A stretch of 64,000 nt of DNA, taken from the NCBI RefSeq assembly GCF_009910365.1, contig NZ_CP036423.1, positions 2,976,001-3,040,000 on the forward strand, written 5' to 3'. A program made the translations under genes and the position numbers. Below are positions 50,413-61,643 of this stretch, one piece after another. The stretch is from Aequoribacter fuscus (GTDB lineage Bacteria; Pseudomonadota; Gammaproteobacteria; Pseudomonadales; Halieaceae). Below the pieces are notes generated by a model. The model was given only the letters and a program-made list of their open reading frames with translations, was not told the origin of the DNA and did not search any database. Positions within the stretch are counted from its first letter, which is position 1. Each line of letters begins with the position of its first letter.

Positions 50413-52854
50413 TTATTGGCAGTTCACTACCGATTCTGGTGTGGCCTCAGAGCTTATCGCAACACGCTTCAAGGTCATAGTTAAAGGTTTGGCGCTGGCA
50501 ATGACCAAGGGAGCATTAATTTGCGACAAGTCCGCACCGCGGTCTGCAAAGCACGCTAAAGGAATCGAAGCCTCTTGCCATTCTCCAACTGTTGCCGCCG
50601 CTAACACGTCGGCAAACGGCACTTCACCAGTACAGGGGTATTCGCAATCCATGCGAACCGCAACGTCTCCTTCAGGCGCTTGATCAACTCGATAGTTTAG
50701 CGTCAGGTAAGCGCCACTATCACCCCAAGAGCTGAAATCAAGGGGCGCCTGCGAGTACCAATAGACTTGCGCTACACCAACAGAGGCGTTCCCGAAACGA
50801 ACCTGGCGAGCGTCTTCCTGCACATTCACGTCGACTGAACGCACTTCGACTGCGCCCTCGGCACTGCGCACAAATTTGGAGTTCACCGGGATTTCCCAGT
50901 CGCTGTTGTCGCCCACGGCCATGAGCCATGGATCAAAGGTCCGCGCATCAAAGATAACCTGCTCTGCCTGTGCACGCTGCAGCAAGGGTTGTTCATTGAG
51001 ATCGTTGCGCAGGAATTCTTTACTCTCTAAGGTCAAACCGTAGCCATACGGAAACAGTACGCTCGCGACCGGCAAGTCAGGGTTAGTGGGGTGAACATCA
51101 ATAGCGGGCCAGTTAAACGAGAGTCGACCTTTAAAATCGAAGTCACTGCCGGGTTCTGCAAACAAAACGTCAGCAACCCCGATACCCTCTGTACCTGGGA
51201 GCCAAGCCACAACAAAGGCGTCGCTCGCGTTCAATTCGGGGTTGACCCACATTGGCCTACCGGTCAAAAACACCGCAACAGTGGGAATACCCTCTGATTG
51301 CAGAGCCTGCAGTAGCTGCTGACCCGCCGGATGCTCAGCACCAAAGTTTAGACTGTCGATATCGCCTTGGCCTTCGGCATAGGGGGTTTCACCGAACACC
51401 ACCACGGCTACATCAGGGCGCTCGCTGTAGTGACCACTCGGGCTGTAAGTCACTTCGGCACCTTTTTCTGCTGCGACAGACTCAATACCCTGCAATATAG
51501 ACTGTGCACCCGGGAAATCAGAGTTTTGGTTGCCCGTACCCTGCCAAGTAATCGTCCAACCGCCCGATTGCTGACCGATATCGTTCGCCGCACTGCCCGC
51601 GACCAAAATCGACTGGCCGCGCTTTAGGGGCAAAACTTGGTCGTTGTTCTTAAGCAGCACTAATGACTCGCGCACCGCCTGTCGCGCAATTTCGCGATGT
51701 GAGGCCTGACCGATGACCGACGCATCTAAAACCGCCGATGAGGGAAGCGGTTTATCCATGATTCCGGCCAGAACTTTAACGCGCAGGATGCGACGCACAG
51801 CATCATCAATACGAGACATCGGAATGTCGCCATTCGCCACTTGATCTAACATATTGTGGTACAGCGCTTCCCAGTCTTCAGGGACCATGACCATGTCCAT
51901 ACCCGCGTTTATCGCTTGCACGCAGTCACTGTTTGAACAGCCGGCGACCTCGCCAATACCATTCCAGTCAGAAATAATAAAGCCATCGAACCCCAAGCGG
52001 TCTTTAAGCACGTCAGTTAAGATCGTTTTGCTACCGTGGATTTTCTTACCGTTCCAAGAATTGAAAGAGGCCATAACACTCATAACGCCTTCACGGAGCG
52101 CCGTCTCATAGCCACCCGCGTGCTGCTCGAGCAGCTCTTCAAGTGACAAACGTGTGTCACCTCGGTCGATACCCCTAAATGTTCCGCCATCGCCCACGAA
52201 GTGTTTCGCGGTCGCCACCATGTTTTCAGACTGCAAACCGCGCACAACGGCCTCGGCGTAGTCCGCCACAATGTCAGGACGGTCGCTGTAGCTCTCGTAA
52301 GTACGACCCCACCGATTATCTTTAACAATAGCCACCGTCGGCGCAAAAATACCATCGATACCCGTGGCGCGCACTTCACGCGAAGTCGCCGCGCCTATTT
52401 GCTCGATCAACTCAGGGTTGCGTGCCGCACCAAGCCCAATATTGTGAGGGAATATCGTTGCACCGACGACGTTGTTGTGACCGTGAACGGCATCGGTACC
52501 CCACATGATTGGGATTCCGGCGTTACCTTCGCTGGTATCAATAGAGGCAAGGTAAAGTTCGTCAGCCAGAGCAACCCACTCGGCCACAGTGGCCTGCTTG
52601 TTTTTGTTGGGGAATGAGCCCCCACCATTGAGGACTGAGCCGAAGCCATACTTGCGCACTTGGTCAGGCGTCACGTACTGTATCTCTGGCTGAATCATCT
52701 GAGCGATTTTCTGTTCGAGGGTGAGCTTACTCATAATCCCGTCGACGCGCGCTTCCACCTCTGGATCTATCAAATCTTTCGCCGCGTACGACACCCCAGC
52801 GAAAGCGACCATAACACCACAGCAAATCGCTTTTAATGATCGTGTACCTAACAT
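50413..52854 (-). CDS. Glycoside hydrolase family 3 beta-glucosidase (ExoP-like)
   Basis: 813-aa exported GH3 enzyme. A signal peptide (residues 1-24, ending VSYAAKD) is followed by the TIM-barrel with the nucleophile motif GFIISDWNG at about residue 293. An alpha/beta sandwich follows, then an ExoP-type C-terminal domain (ISSEATPESVVNCQ end). It would split glucose from beta-1,3 or beta-1,4 glucan ends. It sits 17 bp before the SSS transporter and 30 bp after GH16, consistent with laminarin breakdown. It has a good AAGAGG ribosome site before ATG 52854. Confidence 0.92.
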   Translation of the reverse strand: MLGTRSLKAICCGVMVAFAGVSYAAKDLIDPEVEARVDGIMSKLTLEQKIAQMIQPEIQYVTPDQVRKYGFGSVLNGGGSFPNKNKQATVAEWVALADELYLASIDTSEGNAGIPIMWGTDAVHGHNNVVGATIFPHNIGLGAARNPELIEQIGAATSREVRATGIDGIFAPTVAIVKDNRWGRTYESYSDRPDIVADYAEAVVRGLQSENMVATAKHFVGDGGTFRGIDRGDTRLSLEELLEQHAGGYETALREGVMSVMASFNSWNGKKIHGSKTILTDVLKDRLGFDGFIISDWNGIGEVAGCSNSDCVQAINAGMDMVMVPEDWEALYHNMLDQVANGDIPMSRIDDAVRRILRVKVLAGIMDKPLPSSAVLDASVIGQASHREIARQAVRESLVLLKNNDQVLPLKRGQSILVAGSAANDIGQQSGGWTITWQGTGNQNSDFPGAQSILQGIESVAAEKGAEVTYSPSGHYSERPDVAVVVFGETPYAEGQGDIDSLNFGAEHPAGQQLLQALQSEGIPTVAVFLTGRPMWVNPELNASDAFVVAWLPGTEGIGVADVLFAEPGSDFDFKGRLSFNWPAIDVHPTNPDLPVASVLFPYGYGLTLESKEFLRNDLNEQPLLQRAQAEQVIFDARTFDPWLMAVGDNSDWEIPVNSKFVRSAEGAVEVRSVDVNVQEDARQVRFGNASVGVAQVYWYSQAPLDFSSWGDSGAYLTLNYRVDQAPEGDVAVRMDCEYPCTGEVPFADVLAAATVGEWQEASIPLACFADRGADLSQINAPLVIASAKPLTMTLKRVAISSEATPESVVNCQ

Positions 52855-52884
52855 AACAAACCTCTTACTCGCTTTGTGCAGACT

Positions 52885-54261
52885 TTATTCTGCTATTTGA
52901 TTCATATCGTAGATGCGGACATAGTCCACCATCATACGCTGTGGAAAAATACTGTCATCGATGGGCCCACCGGCGCGGCCCCACATGCCACCCACTGCCA
53001 GGTTCATGATCACGTGAAAAGAATGATCAAAGGGCCACTGGCGCCAGCCTTCGTCGTCGCGGGTGTACGTAAAATAACGCAAGCCGTCCACCAGCATGTC
53101 CATACGATCCGGTGTCCACTGCAAGGTATAAACATGGAAATCCTCAGCCAAATTCGGAAGTACAATACTGCCTTTACGCTGGTTGCCCTCGACCCAATAG
53201 TACCCCTTGGTATGGACGGTACCGTGTACAACGCCCGGTTCAAATCCTACGTGTTCCATCAGGTCGATTTCACCCGAATTAGGCCACGCATCGCAGTTGG
53301 CATTACCTTGCCAATCCGGTGTTCTCGCGTCACAAATGGTGGCATAGCGATAGGGGTGTGTGGGCAATAGCCAAATCGCGGGCCAAACGCCTTGTCCCCG
53401 AGGAAGCTTGGCTCTGACATCCAAACGTCCGTACATGAAATCGAGTTTGCCCGAGCTGTGAATTCGGCCAGAATGGTACCTAGCATCGCTGCCGCTGACC
53501 TTGTGTGCTTCGATAATCAGCTTACCGTCTTCCAAGCGCAGGTTCTCGAGCGAATTAACATAGGCCTGATCCTCATCGTTTACTTTGCGAGCAGGCCACT
53601 CATCGACGCTCCAGAATCGAGAATCCAGCGCCGTGCCATCAAACTCATCGGCCCACCGTAAAGTCCCAAGCGCCTGCGACTGAACGGGCTCTAAGCGAAA
53701 AGCACTAATTAAGGGCATATCAGGTGCTGCGCGAAACTCAAGCACAATGGAACCATTGGTGGTATGGACGGGTAAAGTTCTAGCTAAGGCAGCTTCAGTA
53801 AGCCCATCGCGCGCTTTTGGAATATTAAAATCGGCCAGCCGCTCTTTACCACCAACCCAGACGCTGAAGCGCCGGTTCTCAACCCCCGGCCGTTCGGCAA
53901 AGAACAAGGTGAGCGCGTATTGACCAGGAGCGACCTCTAATTCGTAGCTCTGAGGTCCTTCACGGAAACTTTGATACAGTGCTTCTTGCTGGCTTCCTTT
54001 TACCTTGTCGATGGTTCCGCAAGTGCTGTGCGTCTGCTCTGCGCATGAATCTTGCAGATAAACCGTACCGTCCGGGCCTTTGAACAGGCTACCGCCGAGG
54101 TTTACCGCGACGACATTTGAAGGGGATGCTCTAACGGCTATGGGATCTGACGCTGCCGACATCCCAGCCTGACTCACGGTCACCGTACAAAGCGTCAGCG
54201 CAGAGATACACCCCAGTACTATTGGACCCAGTTTTAAGCGCAAAACGCCACCTTTTTTCAT
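52885..54261 (-). CDS. Malectin-like domain plus GH16 endo-glucanase (laminarinase type)
   Basis: 458-aa secreted enzyme. A signal peptide (VLGCISALTLCTVTVSQAG) is followed by a malectin-like carbohydrate-binding domain at about residues 45-190 (VNLGGSLFKGPDGTVYLQDS, YALTLFFAER). The GH16 catalytic domain shows the signature GEIDLMEHVG at about 325-335, with both catalytic Glu and the central Asp. I use ATG 54261, since TTG 54270 adds only three residues. It is first in the operon GH16, GH3, SSS and would cut beta-1,3-glucan internally before GH3 trims the ends. Confidence 0.92.
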   Translation of the reverse strand: MKKGGVLRLKLGPIVLGCISALTLCTVTVSQAGMSAASDPIAVRASPSNVVAVNLGGSLFKGPDGTVYLQDSCAEQTHSTCGTIDKVKGSQQEALYQSFREGPQSYELEVAPGQYALTLFFAERPGVENRRFSVWVGGKERLADFNIPKARDGLTEAALARTLPVHTTNGSIVLEFRAAPDMPLISAFRLEPVQSQALGTLRWADEFDGTALDSRFWSVDEWPARKVNDEDQAYVNSLENLRLEDGKLIIEAHKVSGSDARYHSGRIHSSGKLDFMYGRLDVRAKLPRGQGVWPAIWLLPTHPYRYATICDARTPDWQGNANCDAWPNSGEIDLMEHVGFEPGVVHGTVHTKGYYWVEGNQRKGSIVLPNLAEDFHVYTLQWTPDRMDMLVDGLRYFTYTRDDEGWRQWPFDHSFHVIMNLAVGGMWGRAGGPIDDSIFPQRMMVDYVRIYDMNQIAE

Positions 54262-54355
54262 TATTAACAAACCGCAGAGGGTCTAGGGTCACACAGCGAT
54301 TTCAAGGGCAACAGACCCACTGCGATAAGGTGGATTAATAAACAGCTTAGTTGGA

Positions 54356-55126
54356 CTAATTCAACAAGTGAACGATGGACTGACGGTAGTTTCGGCTCAC
54401 TTTCAAAGTGGTGTCTCCCTCGAGGTGCAACAAAGATTCACCTTTTGACAGAGGCGTTATTTGCGTCACCTTATCAAGGTTTACCAGCGTCGAACGATGA
54501 ATGCGAGCAAATGGCCCGGAACTTAAACGCTGCGACAGCTCTGTCATAGTGCAACGCATAATATGCGTCACCGGACCCACATGCACACACATGTAATCGC
54601 CCGCTGCATCCACCCAATCAATATCGTTAAAGTCAACGAGCTGAATTTGACCATTGTCGCGGATGGTCAGTTTCTGCACAGCACCAGATGCCGGTGGCTG
54701 CAATTGAGTGTCACGCCCCAGCGCTTTATCGACGGCACTCATAAGTTCACCCTTAGACACAGCAACATGGCGTTCTCTGGCCCGTTCAATGGCGCGAGCT
54801 AGGCGCGAAGCCTCTAAGGGTTTCAGCACGTAGTCTACTGCTGCTAAATCGAAGGCCTCGACCGCGTAGTCATCATAAGCCGTTGCAAAGATGAACAGGG
54901 GCATGGCGTCGTCTTCTTGAATCGCTTTCACGACGTCAAAACCGTTCATGCCTGGCATCTGAATATCTAAAAACACCAAGTCAGGTGATTCACCGCGGAT
55001 GGCGGCAATGGCTTCCCGACCATTTTTGCACGTGCCAATGACTTCAATATCGCCGTGGTCAGCGAGCAATGACAGCAGATATTCTCGTGCTAGGGGCTCA
55101 TCGTCGACAACTAACGTGCGCATCAT
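54356..55126 (-). CDS. LytTR-family response regulator
   Basis: 256-aa regulator. The REC domain has the phospho-acceptor D54 (VFLDIQMPGMNGFD), and the C-terminal LytTR DNA-binding domain shows NDIDWVDAAGDYMCVHVG and FARIHRSTLVNLDKV. Start overlaps the histidine kinase stop by 4 bp (ATGA), so the two are co-translated. It lies between the glucan-use operon and glycogen genes, and control of one or both is possible. No DNA-binding site was identified. Confidence 0.92.
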   Translation of the reverse strand: MMRTLVVDDEPLAREYLLSLLADHGDIEVIGTCKNGREAIAAIRGESPDLVFLDIQMPGMNGFDVVKAIQEDDAMPLFIFATAYDDYAVEAFDLAAVDYVLKPLEASRLARAIERARERHVAVSKGELMSAVDKALGRDTQLQPPASGAVQKLTIRDNGQIQLVDFNDIDWVDAAGDYMCVHVGPVTHIMRCTMTELSQRLSSGPFARIHRSTLVNLDKVTQITPLSKGESLLHLEGDTTLKVSRNYRQSIVHLLN

Positions 55127-56271
55127 GAGGCTTTCGCTCTTTCATAAGCATAAGACAAGGGCAAGCGTATCACGACCATCAATCCACCTTCCCCACGGTT
55201 AGCAATATGCATTGTCGCGTTGTCACCATAGGAGCTGGACAGTCGTTCGCGGATATTGCGCAGACCGACACCAGTGCCAGAGGGTTGCGGCAAATCTTTC
55301 GTATCCGCGAGTCCAGGTCCGTCATCACTTACCGTTAATACCAAAGAGTTTTCCTTATTCGTTGCGCTGATTTCGATAGTCCCGCCGTCTTCATTTGGCC
55401 CGACCGCGTACTTGATGGCGTTTTCAACCAAAGGCTGAAGCAGCATGCTTGGGATTTGTGCCTCTGTAATACTAGGATCGACATCCACCCGCACCGTCAG
55501 CCGTTCACCGAAACGCGCCTGCTCGATACTCAAGTACATTTCTAACGCTTGTATCTCTTGTTGTACGTCTACTGTCTGTAATGGATCGCTTTGTAAGGAA
55601 TATCTCAGAAAATGTCCGAGCTCAGAAATCATAGTCCCAGCGCGCGCTTTAGAACCGGTCGCTACAAGACCCTGCAAGGCGTTTAACGTATTGAATAAAA
55701 AATGCGGGTTTAACTGATAGCGAAGCATCGTCAACTGCGCCAAACGAGCCGCCGTCTCGGCTTGAGCTAAGCGCATGGATTGTTCGTTGCGGTCAGCCGC
55801 CATTTTCATCAATACGGCATGCTCGTACTGTGCAAGCTGGTAGTACTTAATTCCGTGATACAAGGCGGTCCAACACAGAAAAATAAAAATAGAGGGGAAT
55901 AGCCAACCTCCAAAATCACCCCACAGGTTCGACTCTTCCGTTAGCAGCAAAAACAGCGACAGGCGCATAACTGACCACAAGGTCGCAAACCCTAAGACCA
56001 CAAATGCGACGATCGCCAAACGCTTGACTAAGGGCATATCCCAGCAACGTTTGAGCACATAGCGCATCGGCCACGTGAGTAGAATACCCAGTACTGACTG
56101 AAGAATGTTGTGCCCAATATAGCTTAGCTCTGGCTGGTCGTACCACAGATTCAAACTGAAATAACTGACGAGCGAAAGTCCTGACCATCCCAAAATCTGC
56201 AACAGCCAAAATTGCGAGTTTTGGCTCTCGATGAGGTGTTGCACGAGCGAGTGTCGCTGTTGATTTGGCAT
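55123..56271 (-). CDS. LytS/YehU-type sensor histidine kinase
   Basis: 382-aa kinase with about four N-terminal helices. The His_kinase domain (PF06580 type) shows LRYQLNPHFLFNTLNALQGL with the phospho-His, and the HATPase N-box is QPLVENAIKYAVGPNEDGG. No extracytoplasmic sensor domain is seen, so the signal is probably membrane-borne. Start at ATG 56271 is favoured by AAGAAG upstream; a longer form from 56352 adds 27 residues. It is the upstream gene of the kinase-regulator pair and is divergent from the SIMPL-domain gene. Confidence 0.9.
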   Translation of the reverse strand: MPNQQRHSLVQHLIESQNSQFWLLQILGWSGLSLVSYFSLNLWYDQPELSYIGHNILQSVLGILLTWPMRYVLKRCWDMPLVKRLAIVAFVVLGFATLWSVMRLSLFLLLTEESNLWGDFGGWLFPSIFIFLCWTALYHGIKYYQLAQYEHAVLMKMAADRNEQSMRLAQAETAARLAQLTMLRYQLNPHFLFNTLNALQGLVATGSKARAGTMISELGHFLRYSLQSDPLQTVDVQQEIQALEMYLSIEQARFGERLTVRVDVDPSITEAQIPSMLLQPLVENAIKYAVGPNEDGGTIEISATNKENSLVLTVSDDGPGLADTKDLPQPSGTGVGLRNIRERLSSSYGDNATMHIANRGEGGLMVVIRLPLSYAYERAKAS

Positions 56272-56434
56272 GGGCACGCTTCTTACGCTGGGATTATATG
56301 CGTTATGTACTGTCAAGCTTGCCTGCTGTTTTATTTTGGTGCAAGTGCCCATGGTATTCTTTGCTTTGCCCAGCCCTCTACTTGACTTAGGATAAGGCGG
56401 ACTGATCTCTCGTTTAAGTGGCTAAGCCCGAGGA

Positions 56435-57160
56435 ATGACCATGCTCAGACAACCCCTGCTGTGGGTCGCACTAGTCTTACTGGCGACTCTCAACGCCTTA
56501 CCGGTTACTGCATCGGATGGTGCGCCCGCGTACATTGCGGTCTCTGGCAAGGCGAGCCTGACGACTACCCCGAACCGGGCCGAACTCACACTGAGCGTCG
56601 AAAAAGATGCGAATCAGGCTGCTCAGGCTCAAAAACAGGTACAGCGCATAGTTGAGAAGACCCTTGCGTTTCTGTCGCAGCAAGGTATTGAAACGAGTGA
56701 TATTCGCTCAACCACCTTGTCGATTCAGCCTCAGTACAGCTGGGACCGAGATCAGCAGCAGCAACGCTTGAATGGCTACCGCGCCTCGCAATCGATAATC
56801 GTGATCTTAAAAGACATCGGTTTGTTACAGCCTATTATTGAGGGTGGTTTAACGGCAGGGGTTACGCGATTGTCTCCCCCGCGTTTATTTCACAGTGAAC
56901 AACACGAACTCGAACGTAAAGTGCTAGCACTCGCCGTAAAAGATGCACAAACAAATGCCCAAGCAGCGGCAACAGCTTTGAACGTCAGTATCGGAAGCCC
57001 GCTGGCCATCGAAGCGCAAAACAATAGCTCAACGCCAAGACCTGAGTTTCGGGCGGTCGCCATGATGGCATTAGACGGTGCCGAGTCGGTAGACACTCAG
57101 CTAAGCGGACAAATTGAAATTGCCCTGCGCGTCACCGCACGGTTTGCACTGATCCCCTAA
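56435..57160 (+). CDS. SIMPL-domain (DUF541) secreted protein
   Basis: 241-aa exported protein with a signal peptide (LLWVALVLLATLNALPVTAS) and a SIMPL/DUF541 fold (YIAVSGKASLTTTPNRAELT, SIQPQYSWDRDQQ, GYRASQSIIV). Family members are often linked to oxidative stress or outer-membrane stress but have no defined reaction. It is divergent from the kinase gene, and its stop overlaps that of glgA as CTAA (57157-57160). Confidence 0.88.
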   Translation: MTMLRQPLLWVALVLLATLNALPVTASDGAPAYIAVSGKASLTTTPNRAELTLSVEKDANQAAQAQKQVQRIVEKTLAFLSQQGIETSDIRSTTLSIQPQYSWDRDQQQQRLNGYRASQSIIVILKDIGLLQPIIEGGLTAGVTRLSPPRLFHSEQHELERKVLALAVKDAQTNAQAAATALNVSIGSPLAIEAQNNSSTPRPEFRAVAMMALDGAESVDTQLSGQIEIALRVTARFALIP

Positions 57161-58695
57161 ACATAAATCGACTGTCGGTACTGTTTAGCGATCTTCGACC
57201 ACTCAAATCGCACCTTTGATGCCGCTTCTCGAATAAGTCGATAGCGGCTTGGATTCATGTAAAACAGCTCCATTGCATAGGCCACCGTACCCACCAGTTC
57301 CAGTGACTGGGCGCGTGGGTTGGCGCCGTTAAACAAAAAACCTGTTTCGTTGTCGATAATGGTGTCACGCAAACCGCCAACGGCGTGCGCTACCACGGGC
57401 TGGCCGGCGCGCATTGCAAGCAGCTGACTAATGCCGCAAGGTTCGAACGAACTCGGCATTAAAAACAAATCGCCACCGGCATACAAAATGGTCCCGAGCG
57501 CTTCAGAGTAGCCTCGCAAGAACAGAAAATTATCATGCGTTTTGGCAGTTTCGAATAAAAACGTCTCGTAGGCCGCATCACCACTGCCGGTCATAATCAG
57601 CTTGGCGTCCGGTGGCAGTTGGTTCAAAATTTGTGCCAACGATGAGGTCTGCGGCGTCAGACCTTCGCGCAAGATTCTTAATTTTTGGTCCGTTGCGCGA
57701 CCCACAGAAGTCAGCACGCAGGTCGGACTTGGTTGCGACTTCCATTTCGCGATACGCGACAGCGCCAACGTGTGAACGTCAGCAGCTTCGGCTAAACTCC
57801 AAGCCGTTACTGCCTGCTCCGCTACCGCAAGCATCCGCTTCCAACTCGGTATCTTTTTAGGGGTGTCAGCATAGTCGCAACCATTTAGGACGCCAACTAA
57901 GCGATCCTCCGCTGCGGCCGCCCGCAGATCGCGATCGAGCCCTTCACCACCATAAAACCCCAATTTTTCATTGGTAGGCTCTTGAATCTCTAAAATGTAA
58001 GACGGCGAGACCGTATGAATGGTGTCGCACAGATTGATCGCTGCACGAACAGGATTAATGCAATCGGGATACCGCAAATCCATAATTTGATGATCAACCG
58101 CACCAAAATCAGGAAACCAGGTTTTCAGAGCGCTGGGATTGCCATCGACTGGCCGAATACCCTGCAAAGCCAAATTGTGAATGGTATAAACCAGGCGCTG
58201 TGTGCGCTCTGCTTGATAGCGTGAATGGTAACGCAGAAGCATCGCAACAAAGGCGGCGTGCCAGTCATGCAGGTGTACAAAATCTAAAACGCCAAAATGG
58301 CGGTGCAATAACAATTCACAGACCGCGGCCGAAAATAGCGCAAACTTGGTAGCATCGGTAGCAAATGGCTGAGAGTCAGGGTCGTGGCAATACACTCTGC
58401 CCGCGCCTTGTGGTGCCAGCAGAGGACTATCGATAATCCACAAGTCGACGCCATTACCTGTGTCAATTTTCACCAGAGTTACGGTCTCGACTGTGCCGCC
58501 AAAGGGCACATCTAAGTGCCCCACTAATTCTGCTTGCTCAAGCTTTGAAAACACTTGATAGCCTGGCATAACCACTTGAATTGACGCACCTGTCGCCGCC
58601 AATGCCGGCGGCAGATCTCGCACGACATCGCCAATACCTCCAACCTTACCACCAGGCAAAGTTCCGTTCTCGGCGGCCACCATCAAAATATTCAT
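57157..58695 (-). CDS. glgA: Glycogen synthase
   Basis: 512-aa GT5 glycogen/starch synthase using ADP-glucose. The N-terminal ADP-glucose-binding motif is K-V-G-G-I-G-D (residues 17-23), with HLHDWHAAFVAMLLRYHSRY following. The donor domain includes FLMPSSFEPCGISQLLAMRA. ATG 58695 is preferred, since 11 residues from 58728 would overlap the pgm stop; no strong ribosome site is seen. It is the last gene of the glgP-glgC-pgm-glgA operon and is convergent with the SIMPL gene. Confidence 0.93.
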   Translation of the reverse strand: MNILMVAAENGTLPGGKVGGIGDVVRDLPPALAATGASIQVVMPGYQVFSKLEQAELVGHLDVPFGGTVETVTLVKIDTGNGVDLWIIDSPLLAPQGAGRVYCHDPDSQPFATDATKFALFSAAVCELLLHRHFGVLDFVHLHDWHAAFVAMLLRYHSRYQAERTQRLVYTIHNLALQGIRPVDGNPSALKTWFPDFGAVDHQIMDLRYPDCINPVRAAINLCDTIHTVSPSYILEIQEPTNEKLGFYGGEGLDRDLRAAAAEDRLVGVLNGCDYADTPKKIPSWKRMLAVAEQAVTAWSLAEAADVHTLALSRIAKWKSQPSPTCVLTSVGRATDQKLRILREGLTPQTSSLAQILNQLPPDAKLIMTGSGDAAYETFLFETAKTHDNFLFLRGYSEALGTILYAGGDLFLMPSSFEPCGISQLLAMRAGQPVVAHAVGGLRDTIIDNETGFLFNGANPRAQSLELVGTVAYAMELFYMNPSRYRLIREAASKVRFEWSKIAKQYRQSIYV

Positions 58696-58705
58696 TTGCG
58701 TGTAC

Positions 58706-60358
<1,653 letters not shown>

Positions 60359-60363
60359 TTAAA

Positions 60364-61626
60364 TTAGGCGTAGCCTTCGGGTTGCCCTAGCATTCCACGG
60401 GTAATCAACACTCGACCTTTCGGCGACACCCTAAATCCATTGGCTTTGTCCTGTTCAATATCAAAGCCCACCTCTAAACCGTCTGGCACACGGACGCCTC
60501 TGTCCACGATAACGTTGCGCAATTTAACGCCACGGCCAATATCAACGCCTGGCAATATCACGCTTGACTCAATCATCCCGTGGGAGTGTATGTGCACATT
60601 AGAAAACACAACCGATCGCCGAACCGTGCTGCCTGAGATAATACAGCCACCAGACACAACCGAATCGATCGCCTCACCACGTCGACCATCGTAGTCATGC
60701 ACAAATTTTGCGGGGGGCAGCTGCTCCTGATAGGTCCAAATCGGCCAGTCGGGATCATACATGTTTAGTGCCGGCGTGGCATGTACCAACTCCATATTGG
60801 CTTCCCAAAACGAGTCCAAGGTACCCACGTCGCGCCAGTAGCCCTGCCCGCCGGTCTGTGAATCCCGAAAAGGGTAGGCTTGCACGTGAGCCCGCTCAAT
60901 CATCGACGGAATAATATCGTTACCAAAGTCATGACTCGATTTGGCACTTGCGGCATCTTCTAGCAGCAAATCAAACAGCATCCGGGTGTTAAAGATGTAG
61001 TTGCCCATCGATGCCAAACAGATCCCGGGGCTACCCGGAATTTCAGCGGGCTCGGCGGGTTTTTCTTGGAAACTCTTCACGCGCATAGTTTCATCGACTT
61101 CCAACACGCCAAAGGCGCCCGCAGCCTCTTCAACCGGCACCTCCAAACAGCAAACTGACATATCAGCACCGCTTTCAACATGGCGGACCAACATGGCACC
61201 GTAGTCCATCTTGTAAACGTGATCGCCCGACAGAATCAGCACGTACTCGGGCTTTTCCGCACGGATAATATCCAGATTCTGGTAGATGGCGTCCGCGGTC
61301 CCTTGATACCAATCATCCGAGTAACGTTGACTCGCGGGCAAAATTTCGACGAATTCGCCCAGCTCTTTCTTAAAATGGCTCCAACCGCGAACGATGTGAC
61401 GCACGAGAGAATGTGATTTGTACTGAGTTAAGACACCGACGCGGCGAACGCCAGAATTAATGCAGTTAGACAAAGGAAAATCGATAATCCGATATTTGCC
61501 CCCAAAATAGAGCGCCGGCTTTGCTCGCCAATTGGTGAGTTCAAACAAGCGCGAGCCGCGCCCTCCGGCCAGCACTAAAGCCAGCGTATTTTTTGTTAAA
61601 CGGCTAACGTAACGAGGATTATCCAT
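60364..61626 (-). CDS. glgC: Glucose-1-phosphate adenylyltransferase (ADP-glucose pyrophosphorylase)
   Basis: 420-aa enzyme making ADP-glucose from ATP and glucose-1-phosphate, the committed step of glycogen synthesis. The nucleotidyl-transferase motif [20 protein letters not shown] is at residues 12-31, and FLMC-type segments [20 protein letters not shown] and [11 protein letters not shown] are intact. A left-handed beta-helix C-terminus ([20 protein letters not shown]) follows. It is downstream of glgP by 18 bp with AGGAAT before ATG 61626. Confidence 0.95.
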   Translation of the reverse strand: MDNPRYVSRLTKNTLALVLAGGRGSRLFELTNWRAKPALYFGGKYRIIDFPLSNCINSGVRRVGVLTQYKSHSLVRHIVRGWSHFKKELGEFVEILPASQRYSDDWYQGTADAIYQNLDIIRAEKPEYVLILSGDHVYKMDYGAMLVRHVESGADMSVCCLEVPVEEAAGAFGVLEVDETMRVKSFQEKPAEPAEIPGSPGICLASMGNYIFNTRMLFDLLLEDAASAKSSHDFGNDIIPSMIERAHVQAYPFRDSQTGGQGYWRDVGTLDSFWEANMELVHATPALNMYDPDWPIWTYQEQLPPAKFVHDYDGRRGEAIDSVVSGGCIISGSTVRRSVVFSNVHIHSHGMIESSVILPGVDIGRGVKLRNVIVDRGVRVPDGLEVGFDIEQDKANGFRVSPKGRVLITRGMLGQPEGYA

Positions 61627-61643
61627 TCCTATTGCTCCATTGA

